64,000 nt of DNA from Caprimulgus europaeus (Eukaryota; Chordata; Aves; Caprimulgiformes; Caprimulgidae): the NCBI GenBank assembly GCA_907165065.1, contig OU015523.1:21851834-21915833 (forward strand). Direction: 5' to 3'. The notes under the pieces were generated by a model. That model was not told the origin of the DNA. It worked only from the letters and a program-made list of their open reading frames with translations, and did not search any database. Shown here piece by piece: positions 13,490 to 24,330 of the stretch. The position numbers and the translations under genes were made by a program. Every line of letters starts with the position of its first letter. Positions within the stretch are counted from its first letter, which is position 1.

Positions 13490-13680
13490 GGGCAAGATTT
13501 ACCCTGTCTGCACTGCTGTTGAAACAGCTGAGGCCTTTCTGTGGATAGTTCTTGTTCCTTGCTTATATTTTATTTATTACTTAGCACAGCTAAGGTTTGC
13601 AATTACACCTGTAGTTAGCCAGACTGTTGTTCTTCTGTGTCTGCTAGGCACATGCTACACGTGTGTCCCTACATTTACAG
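13490..13680 (+). other. Candidate exon bounded by good splice-site matches
   Basis: A pyrimidine tract ending CCCTCTAG (13482-13489) makes a good acceptor. The donor CAG|GTAAGG lies at 13678/13681. One frame is open through the whole 191-bp interval (part of the frame 13464-13712). Its predicted peptide is hydrophobic, with segments that could span a membrane, but I recognise no family. The pattern could be an exon of a transcript crossing this window, a non-coding RNA exon, or chance: splice-site-like strings are common in 64 kb. No partner exon has been identified. Confidence 0.22.
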
Positions 13681-13998
13681 GTAAGGATAATAGTAAGTCA
13701 TACGTGGTATAAACAAATGAACTAAATGGTTGTGCAAGAAATGTACCAGTCTTACCATGACAGTCAAAGCCGCGATCATTGCACAGTATATTTGCAAGTA
13801 GAAAACATGAGAAGAATGAGGAAATTGAAAAATGACCATCTTTTTTTTAACATTATGTAAGAAACTGATTAAAACAGATTTCAAGGAGGAAAGTGCATTA
13901 TGCAGTTGCTCAAACAACTGTACTTTTCAGGATGTTGGAAAAAGAGTGGATCTGTGGAAATCCATTAAAAGTGTTCATTGAAGTGGCCATGATTCAGT
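13681..13998. other. No gene seen
   Basis: AT-rich sequence with no recognised feature. Confidence 0.55.
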
Positions 13999-14031
13999 TC
14001 CATGCACCAGGTGAAACTTCTGGTGCATGGA
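13999..14031. repeat. Perfect 12-bp inverted repeat, 9-nt loop
   Basis: TCCATGCACCAG (13999-14010) pairs perfectly with CTGGTGCATGGA (14020-14031) across a 9-nt loop, followed by a T run. It looks like a bacterial terminator by shape, but the eukaryotic context makes that meaning irrelevant. It could be a short foldback or a chance palindrome. Confidence 0.6.
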
Positions 14032-17000
14032 TTTTTTTAGGGCAGCAAAATGAAAGGTCTGACATGCTCTTTTATTAAATTTGTTTGGCCTTGGTATAGG
14101 TGGAACATGGTGAACAATAAATGTTCAACATAAAGAAAAGGTCTAGATTTTGCCTAAACTTATATTGCTGCCTCATCTTTTGCCAGGCTATTCTGTATCG
14201 CAATTACAGTAAAGAATCTCAGAGAACCCTTGAACCAAAGAAATTAATTGAAACCTTTTAATAGTTACCCTTAACTCCAAGGCAAGTCTATGCACCATTC
14301 CACTCTTTTCCTTCTTTGATTCTTTCTGGAAGTTGTCTTGCCCTAGGTCCTTTCATAAACTTGCAAACTGCCTCTAAATTCCACAGAATTCCCTGTTTCC
14401 AAGATGAAAAGTTTTTCATCGTTCTTTAACAATATTTTCATGTCCTCACAAAAGCTCTATTCCCTGGATGGGGAGGCTGCAGAATTCTTACTATGATATT
14501 GCTATTGCTATCTCCTTTCAATCCTTATTAAGGCAGGTGAAACTCCATTTTCCCTTGAACTGCTACCATGGTCTGAGGACCCTCCTCTCTATTTATTCTT
14601 ACTATTGATGTTCTTTGACTTCCTTACTTTCCTATGAAAGTGCATAAGAATTAGAGGTAACAATGTTCCATTATGCTTGCTGAGTCCATAAAGGATTAGT
14701 CCACACTCATGTTTGGTCCATACTCATATCTCAAGCTAGTTTTCTAAAAGTTAGCCATTATCTTGAAATAATGTTTCAATTAATAATTGAAATAATTTAT
14801 TGAAGTAATGAGAAAAAGAATTTCTTGTTACACAAATACAAGTTTTTATTATGATTTCCATCTCATTTCTCCTATATATGACTCTGTATGGAAAAACTCC
14901 TTTTGCCATGGAGTTAATGCCCAACAAGTAGTTGCCAGCTGTTGTTGTGCAAGCACTTAAAATTTCTACCTCTCTTGACAGTTCTCCTCCATTCTATGTT
15001 AGCAACTACCTAATCACTCCTCTTTGTCTTTCTCTGAACTCCTTCCAGATAATCAAAGTGTTTCAGATAACAGGATGGCCAGAATGGGATGAAGTAGTGA
15101 AAGTACATTTGACTGGTCCGTCTTATATTAGGCCAATTACGGCCATGCCTCGGTAGCCATGGCAAACAAGGAAATATTCTCTTGCAGTGTGTTTGTCTAT
15201 ATGTTATCTCAAGAAACCTAACTTATATAAAAAAATAGTGTAGTGCAGTCTTTCTGCCCTGAGGCTTTCTGAATATACTACGCAGTACTTTTACTGCTAT
15301 ATCAAAATGGAAGTGCAACATGTTTGTGACCTATGAACTCTCCTTTACCATTGCCTTTTCCATGTATTTTCTGAATCCAGTCCATGTGTTGCAGGTTATT
15401 CCCGGCAAAATGTAAAATTAACTTATTTTTTGTCTAAAATAAAGGCATTTAAAATATCTTGTATCCATCTCTCCCTATTCCCTTACTTGTATAATTTGAT
15501 AATTAACCAGTTTTACTGATCTTGTCCTTTTTTTTTTTTTTTCCAAGGAAAGAGATTTTTCAAATATTGTTGAACAGATATTTAATAACAGTTCTAATAT
15601 TCTTTATCTGTGGTTAGACATGTTCAAATCATGTTTGTATACCCAAACATGAAGTAGAATTGTGACATTCAGATCAATTTACTTTATGTTAATTCCCGAT
15701 CAATGTTCCCCGTTTAGCCTGCACAGCACTTACTGGTACAGTTCACCACGCTGGCACTGACACCTATCACTCTGCTTTTCCCACTGATCTCCTTTCAGAC
15801 CTGCTAACTGCATGGTGACCATTTCTACTCCGACTGGATAAAATTCACTTCAATGCAGACTGATTATGTACATACTTAAATTCAGAAAAATGGGTTTTGT
15901 ATGAAAGACTCTTCAGAAAGCTGAATTTCATATATGGTCTGCACATGCTTACTTAAAAAATTACTAGTTACAGTCACTTAAAATATGACCAATTTCACTC
16001 TACTTGGTTAATCTTCTGTAAAGTAATGGATAATATTTTTATTTCTAAAAATTTAGTCTTCTGATTAGATAATGAATCAATTAATTTTTGCCCGTTAAGA
16101 GCAGAATACAACCTTGGAGGAACTTAGAGTGAGAGGATTCCAGAACACACAATTATTAGCACTGATAATTTCATCAGACAAGGTGAATGAATGTAGAATG
16201 CCACTTGATACTTTATGGCCTTTCCTTACTTTTTTGTTTGTTTGGTTTTTTGAGGCTTTTTTTTCCCCTCCAAATGGATGTTGGTTTTAAAGAAATACAG
16301 AGTACTGTATTTTTCTTTTTCCAAAAATGCAATAAAAATGGTAAGAAATTAGATTAATAATGAACATAATATTTTTAGCACTCATTTATCCCACTCATAA
16401 TGTGGGAATACCTGAGTATGAGTATTAAGACAATTTGAGAAGTAGTTTTCCCTGAGAATGAGGGGAAACTAACTTGCTGTGCATTTATTGAGAGGTGAAT
16501 GCTTGGTATTTAAAATTGAAAGCTGCTGCTATGAGGTCACTAACTACAGTAGTGACAGGAGTGCATAAGTAAATTATAAACAATTTAAATCTGTAAGAAT
16601 TGATGGAGAGTAAAATTATAAACCTTTCCTCATGTGTTGTTTGCCTCACTTTCTGATACTCCTCACTGAATAATGACAATGTTTGTTGACTCATTTGCTG
16701 AAGTTTAAGAATGAATCAAATGTAATGGCACTGTTTATCAAGCTGAAAAAATACTATACTTAAACATACTTTTGAAAAATTCTAATATCATTAAGGCTTA
16801 ATAGTGCCACTTTTCTATGGAAAAGCATCATGTGACACTTATCTTGCAGGTAGATTTAGCAAAGCAGTTTGCCACTTCTGTGTTGGGTTGAACCACTTTC
16901 TCAATCCAGGCACTTACATATTTGGGTAGATCAGAATTTGTTTACAACCCAGAAAGGCCTAAAAAAAATCCATTGAATATTTTGGTAATTAATTTTTCAA

Positions 17001-18807
17001 ATAATTATGCTTATGGTGTCTGTACCCTATACACAGGTATAATGTTTCTGACTAATAAAGGAAAAAACTGTAAGAATCAATCAGTTGCTGGCTTTTGACT
17101 TTACAAGAACTTCAATGCTCCACTAGCTTAATATAGTAGTATATTTGTTTTGTTTCTTGTATATTTTATTGGTGGGATAATTATTTCTTTAAAATAGTCA
17201 GTTACATATTTTATGATGTGTAGGGCATAATAGCTTTTAACTATGTTTTATCAGAGTCACCCAGAGAAAGTATTATCAAACTGGCTTTCTAAACTTCCCA
17301 AATGTAAATGAAATACCTGATTCCATCATTAGGAGTTCTATTATATAACTTTTTCCTCTTTGCAAAGGTTCCCAGGATGGAGGGAGAAAACAAAAGTAAT
17401 TATTTAAAAACACATTACTATTGGCTAGCTGTTATTATTGTTGGGTTCTGTTGGCTTTGCTTCTTTGTCTTCTGGTGTACCTGCACTCAGCAAACTTGAG
17501 GGCTTGACTGTAGGAAGTAGTTCACGTATTGGTAACAAGAAATTCCTTGCACTGGAGAACTTACATTCCAGGGCAGTGTGACTATTACTGCTCATGTGGA
17601 ATGTAGCATGGAATTTGACCTTTATGAAACAATTGCAAAGAGGCTTTTTAAAGCATTGTAATAATATCCATAGAGAACAGACAGAAGCTGGGAAACTGGG
17701 AAGTTCTAGTGAGTATAGAAGAACAGCATGTTATACCATTACCTTTCTTATGTACCCTCTGTCCTCCTTCAGTTCCTCAAAACATGTTGCTATAATTCTG
17801 TGCTACTTCATTTCTCCCACCTGGCATCCCTCTTAGTAATATCCAGACTAGTTCTCTTTCCTTATAACCACCTCATAGTCTTTTGTTAGAGGGATCATCT
17901 ATGCTTATCTAATTCAACGGAAAACCTTTGGCATCCATTTATAGGCAGTGTTAAAGACAGGATGTTGAGCAAGGAGAACCTTGAATCTAAACCATTATGG
18001 TCATTTTTATGCTACAAAATGGACTAAAATTTATATTCCTCCTATTGCTAGTTATCTTACATGCATCTCTCCTACTGGCATGGAAAGATATTTTTTTGAA
18101 GTGTAGTGCAGCTTTCACTTCTTCATGGAGAAAACAGGTGTATTAAGAAGGATTTACTCAATTTACTTGTGTTGCTGTCCTAAGCTGCAGGTTTGGACCC
18201 TGAGAAAGCAAGGCCAAGGCTCATACGGCAGGATTTAACACAGGAAACTTTCAAGAGAGCCATTGCAACCTAATAATCAAAAGCTGAAGTTGTTTTGTTG
18301 TTTGTTGTTTTTTTTCTGTATGTGCAATAATTCTTTAAGCTGTCCCGTTGACACATTGCTGGTCTCTCAGCCAGCTGGTGGGTTCCCAGGCAGAGTCTGT
18401 CACATGCATGCATCACGTGGATTTCTGATATGCTTGCAAATACTGTGATCCCTAGAGAGGCATGATCCTTTTTGGGCTGAAATGCTCAGTCATTGTGATG
18501 AGATGTTCTGCTTAGGAATTCAGGGCACAACATAGACCTAGCTGTGTATCATACCATTCCTTCTTTTTTTTTCATAAGTAATGGATGTGATATGTTTCAC
18601 AATGATATGTTTTGTTTTATGTTGTTGCTCTCAGATTGCACGTGTGAGAACACGGCATCTCAAAAATGATTTACAAACATGGATGCAGTGTCTGATGGCA
18701 CTTTATTTGTGAAGGAAAAGGCATATGTTTGCCTTGTGGTCTGTGCCTGTAGATCAAAATCCAATGAAAAGTGTACTGACTACATCAGTGGTAGGCATGT
18801 TACTTAC
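14032..18807. other. No gene seen; AT-rich DNA
   Basis: About 4.8 kb. It contains a short palindrome (TTTCAATT / AATTGAAA, 14774-14792), a T run at 15528-15542 and GTT/T-rich sequence near 18293-18316. No gene or recognisable transposon. Confidence 0.55.
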
Positions 18808-18831
18808 AAAAAAAAAAAAAAAAAAAAAAAA
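18808..18831 (+). repeat. Poly(A) tract of 24 bases
   Basis: Uninterrupted A24. It might be the tail of a retroposed copy, but I see no AATAAA just upstream, no recognisable gene body and no flanking direct repeat. Confidence 0.85.
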
Positions 18832-20599
18832 GGAGCAAAACACTAAATGCGATATAGAGATAACATACAATTTATTGATTTTTTTCCGTGTGGTTTATGG
18901 CTATAATGGACTTTCTGAAAACCCTAAGCCAGTCTATTTTCCCTTTGTAAATAATTGAGAACAGTGTTCTAAATGGGATAAGTGGAATGAGATACATACA
19001 AGAAGACTGTACAAGTAATATATGTATATAGTACATTTCAGCCTTTTTTGGCAAAGTTCTGATAAACTTCTTCATAGTGTCTGAAATCAGAGATTTAATT
19101 TTCATTTAAATCTGTTGTCAGAACTATCCTTAGCTCTGTAGAAATTTGCATTTGAAGTGTACTGGAATCTCCAAGTACCTCCTTTGTGTTTTGTATAATT
19201 ACTGTTAATACCTGATTTCACAGTTATTTATAGCCTTGATGTATTACTTGACTGTTGCTAATATCTCATTTACTATTCTGACCACCTTGAAAAGCCTTCT
19301 ACATGATACTTCCTGGAGTGTCTAGGCTTTTATCCTCTGTCTGTATCTTCTAGTTTCTCTCTGACTGTAATATAATCTCATACCTTTGCTCTAGACAGTA
19401 TTTTTAATTTTGTATTGAAGGGTTCAGCATGGATGCCAGGGAGCGTAGTAAAGCTAATGCACAGAGAGAAGGTGGGAACCCTTAGTGTCTTAAAGAAGTG
19501 ACTTTGAGAGGCAATGGTTCCTGGTTCCAACTAGGTATAGGGCCACTTATATTCTGCCTGAATTCAGGTTGCAACTGAAAGGGAAGCTCCATCTTCTTGC
19601 CAGTGGCACTCATTTCCACCTGGCCTTTTGTGCTGGCACTTACTTTATGTGGCTGTTTAATGAGCCAGATTGAGGACTGATCCAGTTGCAAACTAATAGT
19701 TTATTTCTTCTGGCTTGCTTTTTGGGTCAGTTCCCTAATCTGCTCTACAATGCAGCTGTAAAATGCAAGTGTCAGCGTAAACAAGGTGGAGGGACAAATG
19801 ACTGAGGTCAGGAGGGAGGGCAGAAAAGACTACCTCTTTTGGCAGATGTCCTGATTTATGCTACAGATTGAAGGTCCTGGGCTACATACTCGCTGAGAAC
19901 TGGCAAATGGGAATTGCTGCCTTGCATGGGAGCAAGCATCTGACAAAAAGGTGATTGGTAACATCACTCATCTTTAAATGACAGCAGCTTCTGGCTCCTT
20001 GTTCAGTTGCTATGAACAAGCTCTGTTTTTAATGCAGGAGATGTATGTGAAGTCTGGCCCCCCAGCCTTAGAAAGTTGTTCATCCCTGCTGCAGAGCACC
20101 CAGTGGTACAGCTTACATAAAGACTCTCTGAAATGTAAACTGGCATAAGTAAATGCCTTATAGAAGAGAAACATAATTATCCAGCCCCCTAGGTAGAAGC
20201 ACCCATAACATTTGCCAAACAAAAATTCAGATAATTGGAAGATCTGGCTTAGCACATTCTGCAATTGGAGTGTCAGATCTAAAAATCTCTGATTCAGTCT
20301 TTCTAGCTCTGCGAGTTGGATTTCCAATTGGGAGATTCATTCAGCAGGGCTTAGGTTTTAAACCAGATATATAAAAAAACACCAAAGCTTTTGCCTCGGG
20401 ATCTGCCATGGGAGTTGCATTCCTGGATAAATCAGAATACCATCTGTACTGCCAACTGTGATGTGAGAGTGTTAAGTGAGGTTTTCTAAGCAACCAAAGA
20501 CACCTAACAAAAATAGGTAATACCTCTCTCCTAGCCTCTGAAGGGTGTATTTCAGATTGTGACACAAAGTTACCCAGATCTAACTTACCTAAAACTCTA
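18832..20599. other. No gene seen
   Basis: A minus-strand open frame at 20010-20327 begins with a leucine-rich stretch that would form a short coiled coil, but no family is recognised and no start context or splice partner supports it. Confidence 0.5.
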
Positions 20600-20830
20600 G
20601 GCAGGCTGATAATGTTGCATAATGGGCCATAGGTGATGTCTGAATTGGATGATAAATTCTAACCTTTTTATTAAAAATGGAGGCAAATCGTTTTGACAAT
20701 ACCGAGTCTGAACTAGAGGGGGCTGTTGGTGGCAAAATGACAGAACTGTGGTGAATGGATGGTGCGTGGAGTTTAATTGTGCTGATGATTTTGATAAAGT
20801 TGATCATGGGAGAAACTGCAGAGGCTCAGT
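20600..20830 (-). mobile_element. Possible L2-like LINE relic
   Basis: The minus frame 20589-20807 reads a segment with ILPP, then SSDSVLSKRFASIFNKKV. This resembles the part of L2/CR1-clade ORF2 between the endonuclease and the reverse transcriptase, where the family has a serine/aspartate-rich run, then an A-x-x-F-A-x-F-F-x-x-K-I pattern. The match is short, no RT catalytic motif follows, and beyond about 20600 the similarity is lost to my eye. A decayed non-LTR element is my best reading; chance similarity is possible. Confidence 0.33.
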
Positions 20831-23400
20831 CATTGCACAGTGGCAGCTTATGTTCTGTCAAAATTCACTCCCTTTTGTGATACTTATATTAATCAACAGG
20901 CAAAAACTCAACCATAGCTAGTGGTAAATACATATCAGGAACTGAAAGGAGAAAGCTTTCCAGAAACACTGTAATTAAGTGCAAACTAGATACTTTTCAT
21001 TTTAGAATGTTTACGTAAACCTATACATGTTAATGGACATAAATGCATGTCTAAATACCCCGAAGATTGCCCTCGAGTGATGTAGTAATTACCTAGTTAT
21101 GAGTTGTGCGTGTTAATTTTTGCAGATGATTTATCTGGTTTATCTGGCTTTTAAAGATGTGGTATTTTCCTTTTTTATTTTAACTTTTTTAGTGCTGCTA
21201 TTTTCACAACACAGCATAGATAGTATATATGCAGTGCATTCCTATAATTATGAGTGAAGGGGGAGAAGCACAGGCAAGAGTAGACAACAAGAAGCAAGAG
21301 CTGAAGGTGAGGTAGCTACTCAGTTAATCTGTGAGGAGGAGATAACGGGCAATAACACCACACCAATGCAGAGATGTAACCAGAGTGGCAAGAGGAAAGG
21401 ATACTTTTATCAGCACTGTTTCAAGCCAGTTATAACAGTAAGTATTAAAAAAGGAAAAGAAGCAATTACAGTAGTGAACCCAAATTGAATTTTGAAATAG
21501 ATTTTAATAATGTGCAGTAAAGGAACTACATCTTTATCTAAGCAACTGGGACATGTTCTGCATGTGTCCTGCTTACCTGATGCACATCCAATGACAAATT
21601 TTGGGTTGTTTTGCACTTGAAAGCACATGCTTGTGAATTTGCAAGTAAGACCTAGCATAGAGACATTCAGTGGTGTAAGTATTGTTGTTAGTTATTATTT
21701 CATTTTAAACATATTTGAGCATCTGTTTTGTCTGAAAAGTAATAAAAAACACAGATTTTATGAGCCTTCAGTATTCATTGTTGTTTACTTCTGAAAGATT
21801 CAGCTGTTTTGCTTTGTGATTGCTTTTCTAAAAGAATTGATGCATTGTGATCAATTTACTGTGTGCAGTTTTAAATGTCAGTTACATTTTTGTTACTTAA
21901 CTGGCAGACTCATGCAGTAAGGGATGATGCAGACTTTTTGAAGTAAGGCTATTTTATGGACTAACTTCTAAGAGACTTCAGGTTCAGCATATCTAAGTGC
22001 AGTATATGCTTTCTTACTGTTTGTAGGGGTTTTTTTTAGTTTAAAGTCAAGCAGTTAACAGCTAAGATGCATTAATCGATGAACATTTTTGATATTTTAT
22101 TTCATTCCACTGATATTTTTCTGATGATTCTTTTAAATATGATAAGTACACAAACTATTGACAATGATCACTTTTGGGTATTGACTGTGTTTGAAAGTTC
22201 CTGGGAAAAAGTAAATGTTTCTTTATTATCAAAATATGTATTTGAGTGTATAAGTGAATTAGGATGTAATAATCATAAAATGTTTAGAGAAGTAAACTAT
22301 TCTATGCGCTGATTTAAAAAAAAAAACAAACAACAAAACTTTTAAAATGGAACTCCATGTAGCTTTTGTAGATGCTTAGGCCTCTCTTCACTGTTCATTG
22401 AGTTTATTTAAAGAGCTTTTCTAGTCACCTTTGAACCCAAATGATTTCTCCAGATGTACAGAAGTGAACAATGTAAAAATCTTGCTGCTTCAGCAAAACA
22501 GGATCCAGCTGGCAGGGAACTGGATCTGCAAGTCATTGGTTACAGCTGTGTTTCGATTTATGTGATGGTTGAAAAAATAAATTACTGGATTAAATGGCTA
22601 GAAAGAGGACTCTTTGTTTAGCCCTTGTGTGGGGACTGAAAGTGTTTATGGTGCTGTTTTCTTACAGAGCCTTTGCAAAGTAAGCCGGACAAATAGACTT
22701 ATTCAAAACTTCTCTGAAATGTTGCACATTCAGCTTTATTTCTTTACAGAAGAAACTGTATGTTTTTGTGTAATGCTGTCAGCCAGCAACCGTTTTTAAG
22801 GCCTCTTGGCCTTTGAGAGTGGCAGTAGCATTTTAGCAATGTCTTTTTAGGCATTGCATTTTATCACTGGGAGGCAGTTTCCTTTAGTTAAAGGTTTTAA
22901 AATGCATTTCTTGGCATGCATACAAATACATGTAGGGACTCTGTCAAACTCACAACTTTTTAATGGGTTTAATATTTCAGCCTTGTATACTACTGACCTT
23001 TCACTCTACATAATAATGCTGATGTAATTGTAAATTGGGTGCACAATAATTGACAGAGCAGGCACAATGAAATCAGAAACCAATGCCAAGTGTTTTGATT
23101 ATCGTATACCTTATTTTAATATTCCAACAATGTAGGTGAATAATTTCTTCAAGATGGTGATTATGTCTTATTACCTGATGTCCTGATTCTGCAAAGATTT
23201 ACTTGCTTAATTTTACTGACCAGTTCCACTGTCTTTACTAAGGCTGCATGATGCATAGAGCTCATCACAGTTTAATTAACTATTTTGCTAAGAAATATGT
23301 TAATTTTTTTATATTCTTCATAAAAGTATGGTCCTGTGAAATCCCATGATCTGCCTTTTCTACTGGAGGCAGCTTGGCATGAAGGAGTTGACAAGTAACT
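20831..23400. other. No gene seen; AT-rich DNA
   Basis: Unique-looking AT-rich DNA. Short open frames (21410-21658 minus, 22079-22312 plus, 22614-22799 plus) carry no known motifs. Confidence 0.55.
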
Positions 23401-23407
23401 TCTTGCA

Positions 23408-23475
23408 GTGAAGTCCCAACTCCACTGAAGTCACTGGGCATTTTGCCACTGACTTCTCTTGGGCTACGACTTCAC
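23408..23475. mobile_element. Symmetrical foldback, probable ancient MITE-type repeat
   Basis: Two nested inverted repeats share one exact centre (23441.5). The outer arms are GTGAAGTC (23408-23415) and GACTTCAC (23468-23475). The inner arms are GAAGTCACTGGGCA (23427-23440) and GCCACTGACTTC (23445-23456). The inner core resembles the 'GAAGTCAATGG ... CCATTGACTTC' palindrome common in interspersed repeats of birds, crocodilians and turtles. The family name cannot be fixed without a library search. Confidence 0.5.
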
Positions 23476-24179
23476 CTTTAGAACTAGATTTTAGTGCTTT
23501 TACTTATAACAAATATCACAAGACCCATATGTGATTTCTCTTAACTGCTTATGAAGTGATAGGCTACCAAATGTGATCAAAAGATTTTATATCAGACCAA
23601 CATTAGTTTTAAAGCCTTCTTGCAGATGCTACGGAAAGATAAATAATAGCATATAATGTTCAGTCACGACAGTGAGCATTTTTAAAGCTTTAGCTGGCTT
23701 TCAGCATAATAGTTTGCAAAGCCAGGAGCTTTTCAGCACTTATATCTGTTTATTCAGCAATATTTCCTTGCAATTATTTTAGGCTGACCATTTAGTTTCA
23801 TTTTACAGTCATAAAGCATTCAGTAGATGTAGCCAGGTATCAGTTACATTATATTTATTAAAACGTTTCTAAAACACTGTATAAACATAGAAAATGATGG
23901 TTGTGATTAGATCAGAATTGTTGTCCTATCAAGATCTAAATACTTTTCTAAAAACGCTTTGCACAAATCACTTTCAAAGGATCGCCTTTATAAAATCCTA
24001 CAAACTGCTGACCAAAGAGCTAAATACCAGAACAGGAGTTATTTTGCAAGGCAAAAATGAAATCAAACAATTTGGCCAAGTTCCATCATGAGCCACCCTC
24101 AGAAATACCAGAGAGAGGCTTAAAATATTTTAAATAGAATATTTCCCCTCCCCCCTTTTTTATTGTTGTGCCCTAACAG
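23476..24179. other. No gene seen
   Basis: AT-rich DNA. The frame 23894-24091 has no recognisable motif. Confidence 0.5.
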
Positions 24180-24330
24180 CATTATTACATTAAGAGCCAT
24201 GCGACAGAAAGTCGTGGTGATGCAGAATAAATAGCCATAATGTATCAAAAGCAGACAAAGGTGTGATTGATCTGTCTGGAATTGGCAGACTCTTTCGCTG
24301 TGTCAGGCTGTTTCTTTGATCAATGAAGGT
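24180..24330. promoter_or_regulatory. Candidate conserved regulatory element with TCF/LEF-like site
   Basis: The stretch is low in simple sequence and dense in homeodomain-like and TGATTGATC-like words. It includes CTTTGATCAA at 24314-24323, a good match to the TCF/LEF consensus. It contrasts with the repetitive flanks. This is inference from motif content; conservation cannot be seen from one sequence. Confidence 0.25.

Noticed and set aside
13999-14037. Hairpin plus T run as a rho-independent terminator
   Set aside because: The window is vertebrate nuclear DNA, so bacterial termination signals have no meaning here.
18590-18831. Processed pseudogene ending in the A24 run
   Set aside because: No open frame or recognisable gene upstream, no poly(A) signal close to the tract, and no flanking target duplication.
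20010-20327. Leucine-zipper protein on the minus strand
   Set aside because: Only the first 30 residues look coiled-coil, and there is no family match or supporting gene structure.
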